Assembly: GCA_011524475.1 (NCBI GenBank)
Contig: WTKG01000004.1
Coordinates: 1 to 6,364 of the forward strand
Length of the DNA: 6,364 nucleotides
Direction: 5' to 3'
Source of the DNA: Demequinaceae bacterium
GTDB lineage: Bacteria > Actinomycetota > Actinomycetes > Actinomycetales > Demequinaceae
Shown: positions 1 to 4,919 of the stretch, in pieces
Layout: every line of letters begins with the position of its first letter
How positions within the stretch are numbered: position 1 is the stretch's first letter
Notes under the pieces: model-generated
Database searches by the model: none
What the model was told of the DNA's origin: nothing
The model's input: the letters and a program-made list of their open reading frames with translations, nothing else
Program-made: the position numbers and the translations under genes

Positions 1-468
1 GTTCCTACTCTTGCACTGCTGCTGCTGTTTGCGGTTTCTGCCATTGGATTTGGAAACCGAGCCACCATCATTGCAGTAGCGATATTCACCCTTCCGCCCA
101 TCCTGTCGAATGCCTACACCGGAATGGTGAATGTAGACGCAGGGCTACGCGAGGCCGCAGAAGGCCAAGGAATGACGCGCTTTCAAGTAATCACCCGCCT
201 GGAGCTGCCATTAGCCTGGCCACTTATTGCCACCGGGTTGCGCGTCGCCACTGTGCAGGCGATCGCCACTATCCCGCTGGCTGCATTGGTGGCCGGCGGT
301 GGTTTAGGCGTGATTATCAACGCAGGTTTCGCCACACAACGATATGGCCAAGCACTTGCGGGGGCCGTTTTGGTAGCGGGGTTCTCTTTGGCCGTGGACT
401 GGCTCCTGGGAAAGCTCGAACAACGCTTCACGCCGGCTTTTGCGCAGGCTGCGACTGCCCGGGCGTAA
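1..468 (+). CDS. Osmoprotectant (glycine betaine/choline-type) ABC transporter permease, 3' part
   Basis: The reading frame is open from base 1 to a TAA at 466-468 (155 residues visible), so the 5' end lies outside the window; the first internal Met (124) is not the start. The protein is a membrane permease of the ProW/OpuB/OpuC type, which with an ATPase and an external binding protein imports quaternary-amine osmolytes. Visible hydrophobic segments lie at about residues 2-17, 22-38, 72-110 and 117-136. Between them is the cytoplasmic EAA loop that docks on the ATPase: LREAAEGQGMT at 49-59, followed by LELPLAWPLIATGLR. The preceding TLPPILSNAYTG is typical of this subfamily. The binding-protein gene follows after 87 bp, supporting a common operon. 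The subfamily is secure; the exact substrate is inferred. No symbol is given because proW, opuBB and opuCB homologues cannot be told apart here. Confidence 0.93.
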   Translation, partial: VPTLALLLLFAVSAIGFGNRATIIAVAIFTLPPILSNAYTGMVNVDAGLREAAEGQGMTRFQVITRLELPLAWPLIATGLRVATVQAIATIPLAALVAGGGLGVIINAGFATQRYGQALAGAVLVAGFSLAVDWLLGKLEQRFTPAFAQAATARA

Positions 469-525
469 GTGTGCCGCACCACTAGCCTTCGTGCGTGTTT
501 GTACGTATCGGGTTAGAGTTCTCGG

Positions 526-535
526 GACATATGTC
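526..535. promoter_or_regulatory. Perfect 10-bp palindrome upstream of the binding-protein gene
   Basis: GACATATGTC is a perfect palindrome ending 20 bp before the GTG start of the binding-protein gene, in the 87-bp gap after the permease gene. A TANNNT hexamer (TAGAGT, 514-519) lies just upstream and could be a -10 box, but no convincing -35 is visible. It could be an operator for a local promoter or a chance palindrome. Confidence 0.25.
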
Positions 536-555
536 ACCCAACGAAAGGTAGAACC

Positions 556-1533
556 GTGCGTTCCACAACCACAGCAGTTGCGGCAACCGCCGCCGCTGCA
601 CTCGTTCTCGGGGCATGTAGCCCCACCACCGACGAGGAGCCAGAAGCTTCTGCAAGCGCCGCCGCAGTCTGCGAACCTGTTGCAGGCGAAGCATTAGTGG
701 TGCTCGCTGACGACTTGTTGCTCCAGAACTCGGACAACATCATTCCGGCCATCAACGCAGAGACGGCACTCGACCCCGCCGTGGGCGCTGCTCTCGATGA
801 GGTGTCTTTGGTGCTCGACACCGAAACCCTTATCGGTCTCAACAAGCGCACCGACATTGACTTCGAGACGTCAGTAGATGTGGCGAAGGACTTTGTTGCC
901 AGCAACGAGATCTCCGCTCCATTCGAGTCGGGCGGCGACATTGTGGTGGGCGCATTCAACTTCTCTGAGTCCATCACTCTTGCCGAGATTTACGGCGAAG
1001 TGCTGCGTGACGCAGGCTTCACCGTCGAGGTGCGCACCGTCGGTAACCGTGAAACGGTAATGCCAGCGCTCATCTCGGGTGAACTGGACGTGGTACCTGA
1101 GTACGCTGCCACCGCAGCCGAGTTCCTCAACCGCGCGGCTAACGGTGCCGATGCCGAAGCTGTGGCATCCGGTGACATTGACGAGACCACCGTGGCTCTC
1201 TACGCCCTGGGTAACGACGCCGGAGTGACCTTTGGTCGCGCCGCCGCCGCTCAGGACCAGAACGCCTTTGCTACGACGCAGGCTTTTGCGGACCAGTACG
1301 GCGTCACCACGCTGTCCGAACTCGCTGAGGTATGCGGCGAAGGCATTTCACTTGGTGGCCCGGCAGAATGCCCCGAGCGCACCTTCTGCCAGATTGGCCT
1401 GGAAGAGACCTACGGTCTCACCATCACCCAGTTCAACACCTACGACGTGGGCGGCCCGCTGACCAAGGCTGCTCTCACCCAGGGTGAAGTCATCCTCGGT
1501 CTAGTGTTCTCGTCTGACGGGGCACTCGGCTAA
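556..1533 (+). CDS. Osmoprotectant ABC transporter substrate-binding lipoprotein, circularly permuted
   Basis: This 325-residue lipoprotein is the external binding subunit for the permease upstream. The GTG start (556) follows an AAAGG ribosome site at 544-548. A signal peptide ends in the lipobox LGAC (Cys21), then an acidic Ala/Ser linker runs to about residue 45. The family (ProX/OpuC/OpuBC type) is shown by DIVVGAFNFSES (128-139), LAEIYGEVLRDAGF (142-155), SGELDVVPEY (174-183), LGGPAECPERTFC (266-278) and DVGGPLTKAAL (297-307). The order is odd. In ordinary members FxxDGA is followed by about 80 C-terminal residues beginning LVVLEDD. Here FSSDGALG is the C terminus, and the matching tail (LVVLADD, 47-53; DNIIPAI, 60-66; LIGLNKRTDID, 92-102; VAKDFVASN, 109-117) sits at the front, joined by SAPFESGG to the usual N-terminal lobe. 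This is a circular permutation in one uninterrupted frame. Ligand identity is inferred. Confidence 0.93.
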   Translation: MRSTTTAVAATAAAALVLGACSPTTDEEPEASASAAAVCEPVAGEALVVLADDLLLQNSDNIIPAINAETALDPAVGAALDEVSLVLDTETLIGLNKRTDIDFETSVDVAKDFVASNEISAPFESGGDIVVGAFNFSESITLAEIYGEVLRDAGFTVEVRTVGNRETVMPALISGELDVVPEYAATAAEFLNRAANGADAEAVASGDIDETTVALYALGNDAGVTFGRAAAAQDQNAFATTQAFADQYGVTTLSELAEVCGEGISLGGPAECPERTFCQIGLEETYGLTITQFNTYDVGGPLTKAALTQGEVILGLVFSSDGALG

Positions 1534-1548
1534 TTAATCGCCATACGC

Positions 1549-1581
1549 ACGAAGGCCCGGGTCCTCGACCCGGGCCTTCGT
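1549..1581. terminator. Perfect 15-bp hairpin between the transporter operon and tRNA-Lys
   Basis: ACGAAGGCCCGGGTC (1549-1563), loop CTC, and GACCCGGGCCTTCGT (1567-1581) form a flawless GC-rich stem, starting 15 bp after the binding-protein stop codon. No clear T-run follows on either strand, so it is an atypical intrinsic terminator. Its position between two converging units suggests it serves both the transporter operon (+) and tRNA-Lys (-). Confidence 0.8.
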
Positions 1582-1587
1582 CATGTG

Positions 1588-1660
<73 letters not shown>

Positions 1661-1666
1661 GGAGCG

Positions 1667-1672
1667 ATTTTA
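1667..1672 (-). promoter_or_regulatory. Probable -10 box of tRNA-Lys
   Basis: On the minus strand TAAAAT lies 6 bp before the first base of tRNA-Lys, so transcription would start at or very near the mature 5' end. No good -35 hexamer is visible at the usual spacing. The box shares a 47-bp region with the divergent bcp promoter. Confidence 0.6.
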
Positions 1673-1695
1673 CCAGCAGGTCGCACAGCACCAGA

Positions 1696-1707
1696 TACCC
1701 TAGGGTC
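1696..1707 (+). promoter_or_regulatory. bcp: Probable -10 box giving leaderless bcp mRNA, overlapping a palindrome
   Basis: TACCCT (1696-1701) fits the actinobacterial TANNNT -10 pattern and ends 6 bp before the bcp ATG, placing the transcription start at the start codon. There is no usable Shine-Dalgarno: the only purine run, AGGG at 1702-1705, is 2 bp from the ATG. This arrangement is typical of leaderless genes in actinobacteria. The hexamer overlaps a perfect palindrome, ACCCTAGGGT (1697-1706), which could be an operator. Confidence 0.5.
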
Positions 1708-2178
1708 ATGACACACAAACTGGCTGTGGGCGACACTGCGCCCGACTTCACTCTGGAGACGGACACCGGTTCCGTTTCTCTGTCTGACCTTCGCGGAAAG
1801 AAGGTCATCGTGTACTTCTACTCTGCCGCCCTCACCTCCGGGTGCACTACGCAAGCGTGCGACTTCACCGAATCGCTTGACCGCCTGGAGGCCGCCGGCT
1901 ACACGGTGATCGGCATCTCGCGTGATTCCACCGAGAAGCTCGCCAAGTTTCGTGCCAAAGAATCTCTGGGCATCACCCTGGCATCGGACCCCGAAAAATC
2001 CGTACACGAAGCCTATGGAGCCTGGGGCGAGAAGAGCATGTACGGCAAAACCGTAACCGGCGTGCTGCGCTCCACGATTGTCGTAGACGAGAACGGCACA
2101 GTTACCTTGGCGCAGTACAACGTGCGAGCAAAGGGCCACGTCAGTAAGTTACGTCGAGACCTCGGTCTGGACGACTAG
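1708..2178 (+). CDS. bcp: Peroxiredoxin of the Bcp/PrxQ type (thioredoxin-dependent thiol peroxidase)
   Basis: This 156-residue cytoplasmic enzyme reduces hydrogen peroxide and organic peroxides, being re-reduced by thioredoxin or a similar thiol donor. The start region has GDTAPDFTL (8-16), the family opening. The active site YFYSAALTSGCTTQAC (36-51) carries the peroxidatic Cys46 and, five residues on, resolving Cys51, the spacing of the atypical two-cysteine PrxQ group. Thr43 and Arg121 (in GVLRSTIVVDENG) are the conserved active-site partners. One oddity is that the proline normally opening the PxxxTxxC motif is Ser39, and the Pro usual before GCT is Ser45. Length is normal for the family. 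The ATG at 1708 has no ribosome site, which suggests leaderless translation. A thioredoxin gene lies about 200 bp beyond its end on the other strand. The family assignment is firm. Confidence 0.95.
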   Translation: MTHKLAVGDTAPDFTLETDTGSVSLSDLRGKKVIVYFYSAALTSGCTTQACDFTESLDRLEAAGYTVIGISRDSTEKLAKFRAKESLGITLASDPEKSVHEAYGAWGEKSMYGKTVTGVLRSTIVVDENGTVTLAQYNVRAKGHVSKLRRDLGLDD

Positions 2179-2198
2179 GGATTCTGTACCAGAGTCCC
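2178..2198 (+). terminator. Hairpin directly after bcp
   Basis: GGGATTCT (2178-2185), loop GTACC, and AGAGTCCC (2191-2198) form an 8-bp stem with one G-U pair, beginning at the last base of the bcp stop codon. No T-run follows. It probably ends or protects the bcp transcript ahead of tRNA-Leu. Confidence 0.45.
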
Positions 2199-2223
2199 TG
2201 ACGCACACCGGCGTGAAGGCGCC

Positions 2224-2229
2224 TATTCT
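2224..2229 (+). promoter_or_regulatory. Possible -10 box of tRNA-Leu
   Basis: TATTCT lies 9 bp before the mature 5' end of tRNA-Leu. The nearest -35-like hexamer is CTGACG (2198-2203), with a long 20-bp spacer. The box lies in the loop of an 8-bp inverted repeat, CGCACACC (2202-2209) and GGTGTGCG (2230-2237). Confidence 0.4.
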
Positions 2230-2238
2230 GGTGTGCGC

Positions 2239-2323
<85 letters not shown>

Positions 2324-2334
2324 CACACGGGAAA

Positions 2335-2357
2335 GCCCCTCACCTGAGGTGAGGGGC
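2335..2357. terminator. Bidirectional hairpin terminator between tRNA-Leu and trxA
   Basis: GCCCCTCACC (2335-2344), loop TGA, and GGTGAGGGGC (2348-2357) form a perfect 10-bp stem. On the minus strand it comes 22 bp after the trxA stop and is followed by TTTCCC, a short T-run. On the + strand it begins 11 bp after tRNA-Leu. It suits both converging transcripts. Confidence 0.8.
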
Positions 2358-2379
2358 CCCGAATCTACTCTAGGAAGAG

Positions 2380-2745
2380 TTATGCGCCTGCTTGCTCAGC
2401 AATCTTGGCGCGTACGTCATCCATATCAAGTTCCTTGACCTGAGTGACAACCTGCTCCAGGGCCGGGCCTGGCAAGGCGCCCGCCTGGTTAAACACAAGC
2501 ACACCATCGCGGAACGCCATAAGTGTGGGGATAGCAGTCACCCCGAACTGTGCGCCCAATTCACCGTGAGCCTCGGTATCTACCTTGGCGTGCACAATGT
2601 CAGTGTGGTTGTTGCTGGACTCCTCAAAAATTGGTCCGAACCTCTTGCACGGCCCGCACCACTCAGCCCAAAAGTCCACCAGCACGATGCCGTCTTTCTT
2701 GACGGTGTCGGCAAATGTTTCGGTTGTTAGATCCACTGTTGGCAT
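2380..2745 (-). CDS. trxA: Thioredoxin
   Basis: This is a 121-residue cytoplasmic thioredoxin, a disulfide reductase cofactor that passes electrons from thioredoxin reductase to targets such as ribonucleotide reductase and peroxiredoxins. The fold is seen in VLVDFWAEWCGPCKRFGPIF (21-40) with redox Cys30 and Cys33, then HAKVDTEAH (52-60), and VTAIPTLMAFRDG (69-81) with the cis-proline Pro73. It is about 12 residues longer than E. coli thioredoxin because of a charged C-terminal helix, KELDMDDVRAKIAEQ; from memory, similar tails occur in other actinobacterial thioredoxins. The ATG start has a good ribosome site, GAAGGA (2752-2757 on the minus strand), 6 bp upstream. It is monocistronic between a terminator and a divergent promoter region. 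The nearby bcp product could be one of its clients, by inference. Confidence 0.96.
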   Translation of the reverse strand: MPTVDLTTETFADTVKKDGIVLVDFWAEWCGPCKRFGPIFEESSNNHTDIVHAKVDTEAHGELGAQFGVTAIPTLMAFRDGVLVFNQAGALPGPALEQVVTQVKELDMDDVRAKIAEQAGA

Positions 2746-2770
2746 GTCGCATCCTTCATGTTGTGAGTAC

Positions 2771-2783
2771 TTGCACAGTGCAA
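2771..2783. promoter_or_regulatory. Operator-like inverted repeat upstream of trxA
   Basis: TTGCAC-A-GTGCAA is a perfect inverted repeat with 6-bp arms and a 1-bp centre, 25 bp before the trxA start codon, within the 123-bp region shared with the divergent Nudix gene. Its size and symmetry fit a dimeric repressor or activator site. The regulator is unknown. Confidence 0.4.
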
Positions 2784-2811
2784 CGCACCCGCCCTCTACG
2801 TTATTCCTGGA

Positions 2812-2840
2812 GATAGTATCGCGAGGGACGTCTCGCTATC
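2812..2840. promoter_or_regulatory. Divergent promoter region with symmetric -10 boxes and a leader hairpin
   Basis: ATAGTAT (2813-2819) reads TAGTAT on the + strand and TACTAT on the minus strand, so one site could serve as the -10 for both the Nudix gene and trxA. It opens an imperfect hairpin: GATA (2812-2815) pairs with TATC (2837-2840), and GCGAG (2821-2825) pairs with CTCGC (2832-2836). No clear -35 is seen for either direction. Confidence 0.3.
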
Positions 2841-2868
2841 CACGGCTCGACCATGTAGAAAGGAACTT

Positions 2869-3411
2869 GTGACAGATATGCATGAACTCCCTCCCGAGCG
2901 CCCAGGGCGCCTTCCGGAGGGGGAATTCGAGTACATCCGCGGAACCTTGCCGTTGGTGTACATAGACGCGGTCCCGGTCCGGGTGGACAATCACGGCGAA
3001 GTCACGTCTGTAGGTTTACTGTTGCGCGAGGTGGACGGAGCCATTACTCGGGCCTTGGTGTCAGGGCGGGTCTACTACCAAGAACGCGTGCGCGACGCAC
3101 TCGTGCGTCACATCGAAAAAGATTTGGGGCCTGTGGCACTGCCACGAGTGCCTACCTCGCCACAACCTTTTACGGTGGCTGAATACTTTCCGACCAAAGG
3201 GGTGTCAAAGTTTTTTGACTCCCGTCAACACGCCGTCTCCCTTGCCTTTGTGGTCCCTATTGACGGCGACTGCTCCCCTTCCCAAAACGCACTCGACCTC
3301 GCCTGGCTTACGCCGGAAGAAGCGGCGAGCACAGAAATCGGGGCAGAGATGCATGGCGGTCAAGACGTCCTGCTTCGCCAAGGCCTTGCGTCTGTGGGGG
3401 CATTGCATTGA
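2869..3411 (+). CDS. Nudix-fold protein of the actinobacterial DUF4916 type
   Basis: This 180-residue cytoplasmic protein belongs, from remembered family features, to the actinobacterial DUF4916 'NUDIX hydrolase family' group. Recognisable stretches are LPLVYIDAVPVRVD (27-40), GLLLRE (49-54), the Nudix-box region GRVYYQERVRDALVRHIEKD (66-85) followed by LGP, FTVAEYFP (101-108), RQHAVSLAFVVP (119-130) and LAWLTPEEA (144-152). The box keeps Gly66, Glu72, Arg80 and Gly87 of GX5EX7REUXEEXGU, but the REUXEE core reads RHIEKD, so the metal-binding glutamates are replaced. Hydrolase activity is therefore uncertain and the substrate unknown. The GTG at 2869 is chosen because GAAAGGA (2858-2864) sits 4 bp upstream; the ATG at 2878 is an alternative at about 13 bp. 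It is divergent from trxA and converges on the rdgB operon with 11 bp between stops. Confidence 0.85.
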   Translation: MTDMHELPPERPGRLPEGEFEYIRGTLPLVYIDAVPVRVDNHGEVTSVGLLLREVDGAITRALVSGRVYYQERVRDALVRHIEKDLGPVALPRVPTSPQPFTVAEYFPTKGVSKFFDSRQHAVSLAFVVPIDGDCSPSQNALDLAWLTPEEAASTEIGAEMHGGQDVLLRQGLASVGALH

Positions 3412-3422
3412 CAGTGCCGCGT

Positions 3423-4907
3423 TCAGCGACCGCCAGAAATAATTTTCGCTAGTTCTTTCCACCATGCGGCACGGTTTTGTTTGCCTCCCCACGGCCCCAC
3501 AACGTCAGGCCCTGAACCAGGTAGCACATACACCTTGGTGCTGCCGATTTGCCATTCTTGTTGTCCCAGTTGAGGTGCTTTCCTATTCAGCAAGGCGGCA
3601 AAGGATTTCGCAGTGTCGAGGCCGTTCAGGGCCAGCCAGGTGGGTTGGATACGTTCGATAGTGGACTTGAGGTTGGCTTCATCAGACGTGAGACCCACAC
3701 CGTAGGACAACACCCGAGTCGCTTCGCCTGGTTTGATCTTCGCGCGAGTAAACCCACTTGTGGAAAGCAGGCTCCAGAACTGATCCTTTTTATCCGCATA
3801 GAACTCCGTGCTGCCTTCTGACACGGGCCCCATAAACACCACCTTGAGACCAGCCTTCACAAGATCCTCAGGAAGAGGTTGTGCCGCCTCCTCTGGGGCG
3901 GGCTGCGATGATGACGAAGACTCGTGCTCACCCGTCGGTGCGGACTCAGATGCGTCCGTCTTTTTCTTATCGCGAGCGGAAGGCGGGTTTTTCTGTTTCT
4001 TTTCGGTGGGTGCCGTATCTGTATCAGCAGCTACCTGTTCAGCATCAGACGCCACATCGTCATCCGCCTGCTCGTCAGGCTGGCTGGACGTGTGTGGCTG
4101 TTCTTGCCTCGCGGCAGGAATTTCTTGCGTATATGTAGCTTCGGCCGCCTCTGCGGCAGCAAGGGCTTGTTGCGCGCGTTCTGCCGCCTCTGCTGCTTCC
4201 GCGGCCGCCTGCGCAGCAGCTTCTCGCGCCGCGACCACCTCCTGTGGTGCTGTCGCCGGAGCAGCCTGCGATTGTGACGCTTCCGGTGGCGGGGGAATCA
4301 ACGGCGCAATTTCTTTGGCGAGAGCACGAAAAGCTTTGCCTCGGTGTGAAATCTGGTTTTTGACCTGAGCCGCGAGTTCGGCATTGGTCACGTCTTGACC
4401 ATCGGCCATGAAGATCGGGTCGTAGCCAAAGCCTCCACCCCCACGCGGGGACGTAGTGAGGTCACCTTCCAGGGTTCCCACGTGCACAATTTCAGTACCG
4501 TCGGGAAAGACCGCTGCCGCCGCACAGGCGAAGTGAGCGCCACGCTGCATCACCGGCACGTCTTTCAATTGCGCAAGTAGAAGCGCGAGGTTCTCCTCAT
4601 CATTGCCGTGGGTTCCAGCCCAGCGGGCAGAGAAGATTCCTGGCGCGCCTCCCAAAATGTCTACGCAAATACCGGAGTCATCCGCAATTGCGGGCAACCC
4701 GGTCGCACTACACAGCGCACGCGCCTTGATAAGTGCATTTTCTTCAAAAGTCGTGCCATCTTCTACGGGAGATTCCATCCCTACGTCACGAGCCGTGACC
4801 ACCTGACGCGGAGTCAAATCTGGCAACTGTTCCGACACAATGTCGATGATTTCGCGAGCCTTATGCATGTTGTGGGTCGCGATACCGAGGCGTCCAGAAA
4901 CGTCCAC
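3423..4907 (-). CDS. rdgB: RdgB/HAM1 dITP/XTP pyrophosphatase fused to a Mug-like DNA-glycosylase domain
   Basis: The 494-residue protein has three parts. Residues 1-201 are a complete RdgB/HAM1 enzyme, which hydrolyses dITP, ITP and XTP to monophosphates so deaminated purines do not enter DNA: ATHNMHKAREI (10-20), FEENALIKA (54-62), ADDSGICVDILGGAPGIFSA (75-94), GGGFGYDPIF (157-166) and SHRGKA (187-192). Residues 202-343 are low complexity: Pro/Ala, then an Ala/Glu helix-forming stretch (about 223-258), then a charged Ser/Lys/Asp tract. Residues 344-494 resemble the Mug branch of uracil-DNA glycosylases: GLKVVFMG (353-360), FYADKKDQFWSLLSTSGFT (369-387), SYGVGLT (401-407) and VYVLPGSG (459-466). 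The GINPG and NPSG active-site motifs are altered to GPVSEG and PGSG. The usual RdgB is about 200 residues. The GTG start follows AGGAGG at 5 bp, overlapping the rph stop. RdgB is certain; the Mug assignment is strong by pattern, and its activity is doubtful. Confidence 0.93.
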   Translation of the reverse strand: MDVSGRLGIATHNMHKAREIIDIVSEQLPDLTPRQVVTARDVGMESPVEDGTTFEENALIKARALCSATGLPAIADDSGICVDILGGAPGIFSARWAGTHGNDEENLALLLAQLKDVPVMQRGAHFACAAAAVFPDGTEIVHVGTLEGDLTTSPRGGGGFGYDPIFMADGQDVTNAELAAQVKNQISHRGKAFRALAKEIAPLIPPPPEASQSQAAPATAPQEVVAAREAAAQAAAEAAEAAERAQQALAAAEAAEATYTQEIPAARQEQPHTSSQPDEQADDDVASDAEQVAADTDTAPTEKKQKNPPSARDKKKTDASESAPTGEHESSSSSQPAPEEAAQPLPEDLVKAGLKVVFMGPVSEGSTEFYADKKDQFWSLLSTSGFTRAKIKPGEATRVLSYGVGLTSDEANLKSTIERIQPTWLALNGLDTAKSFAALLNRKAPQLGQQEWQIGSTKVYVLPGSGPDVVGPWGGKQNRAAWWKELAKIISGGR

Positions 4908-4910
4908 CAG

Positions 4911-4919
4911 CCCCTCCTA
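4911..4919 (-). promoter_or_regulatory. Strong ribosome site of rdgB overlapping the rph stop codon
   Basis: On the minus strand the rph stop TAG runs straight into GAGGGG, giving TAGGAGGGG. Its AGGAGG core (4913-4918) is 5 bp before the rdgB GTG. This fixes the rdgB start and implies translational coupling of rph and rdgB. Confidence 0.8.

Noticed and set aside
124..468. Short stand-alone permease starting at ATG 124
   Set aside because: The frame is open upstream to base 1 and encodes family-consistent transmembrane sequence, so 124 is an internal Met of a gene cut by the window edge.
556..1533. Binding protein as a truncated or fused pseudogene
   Set aside because: All family segments are present once, in one frame, with intact lipobox, ribosome site and terminator; only their order differs.
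4140..4260. GCN-rich tract as a tandem DNA repeat
   Set aside because: Similar codons recur but no unit repeats exactly; the pattern follows from an Ala/Glu-rich peptide.
3808..4368. 186-residue open frame on the + strand, rich in Ser, Ala and Cys
   Set aside because: It lies antisense to the Ala/Glu-rich linker and RdgB domain; GC-rich GCN codons suppress stops on the other strand. It has no ribosome site, no recognisable domain and an improbable composition.
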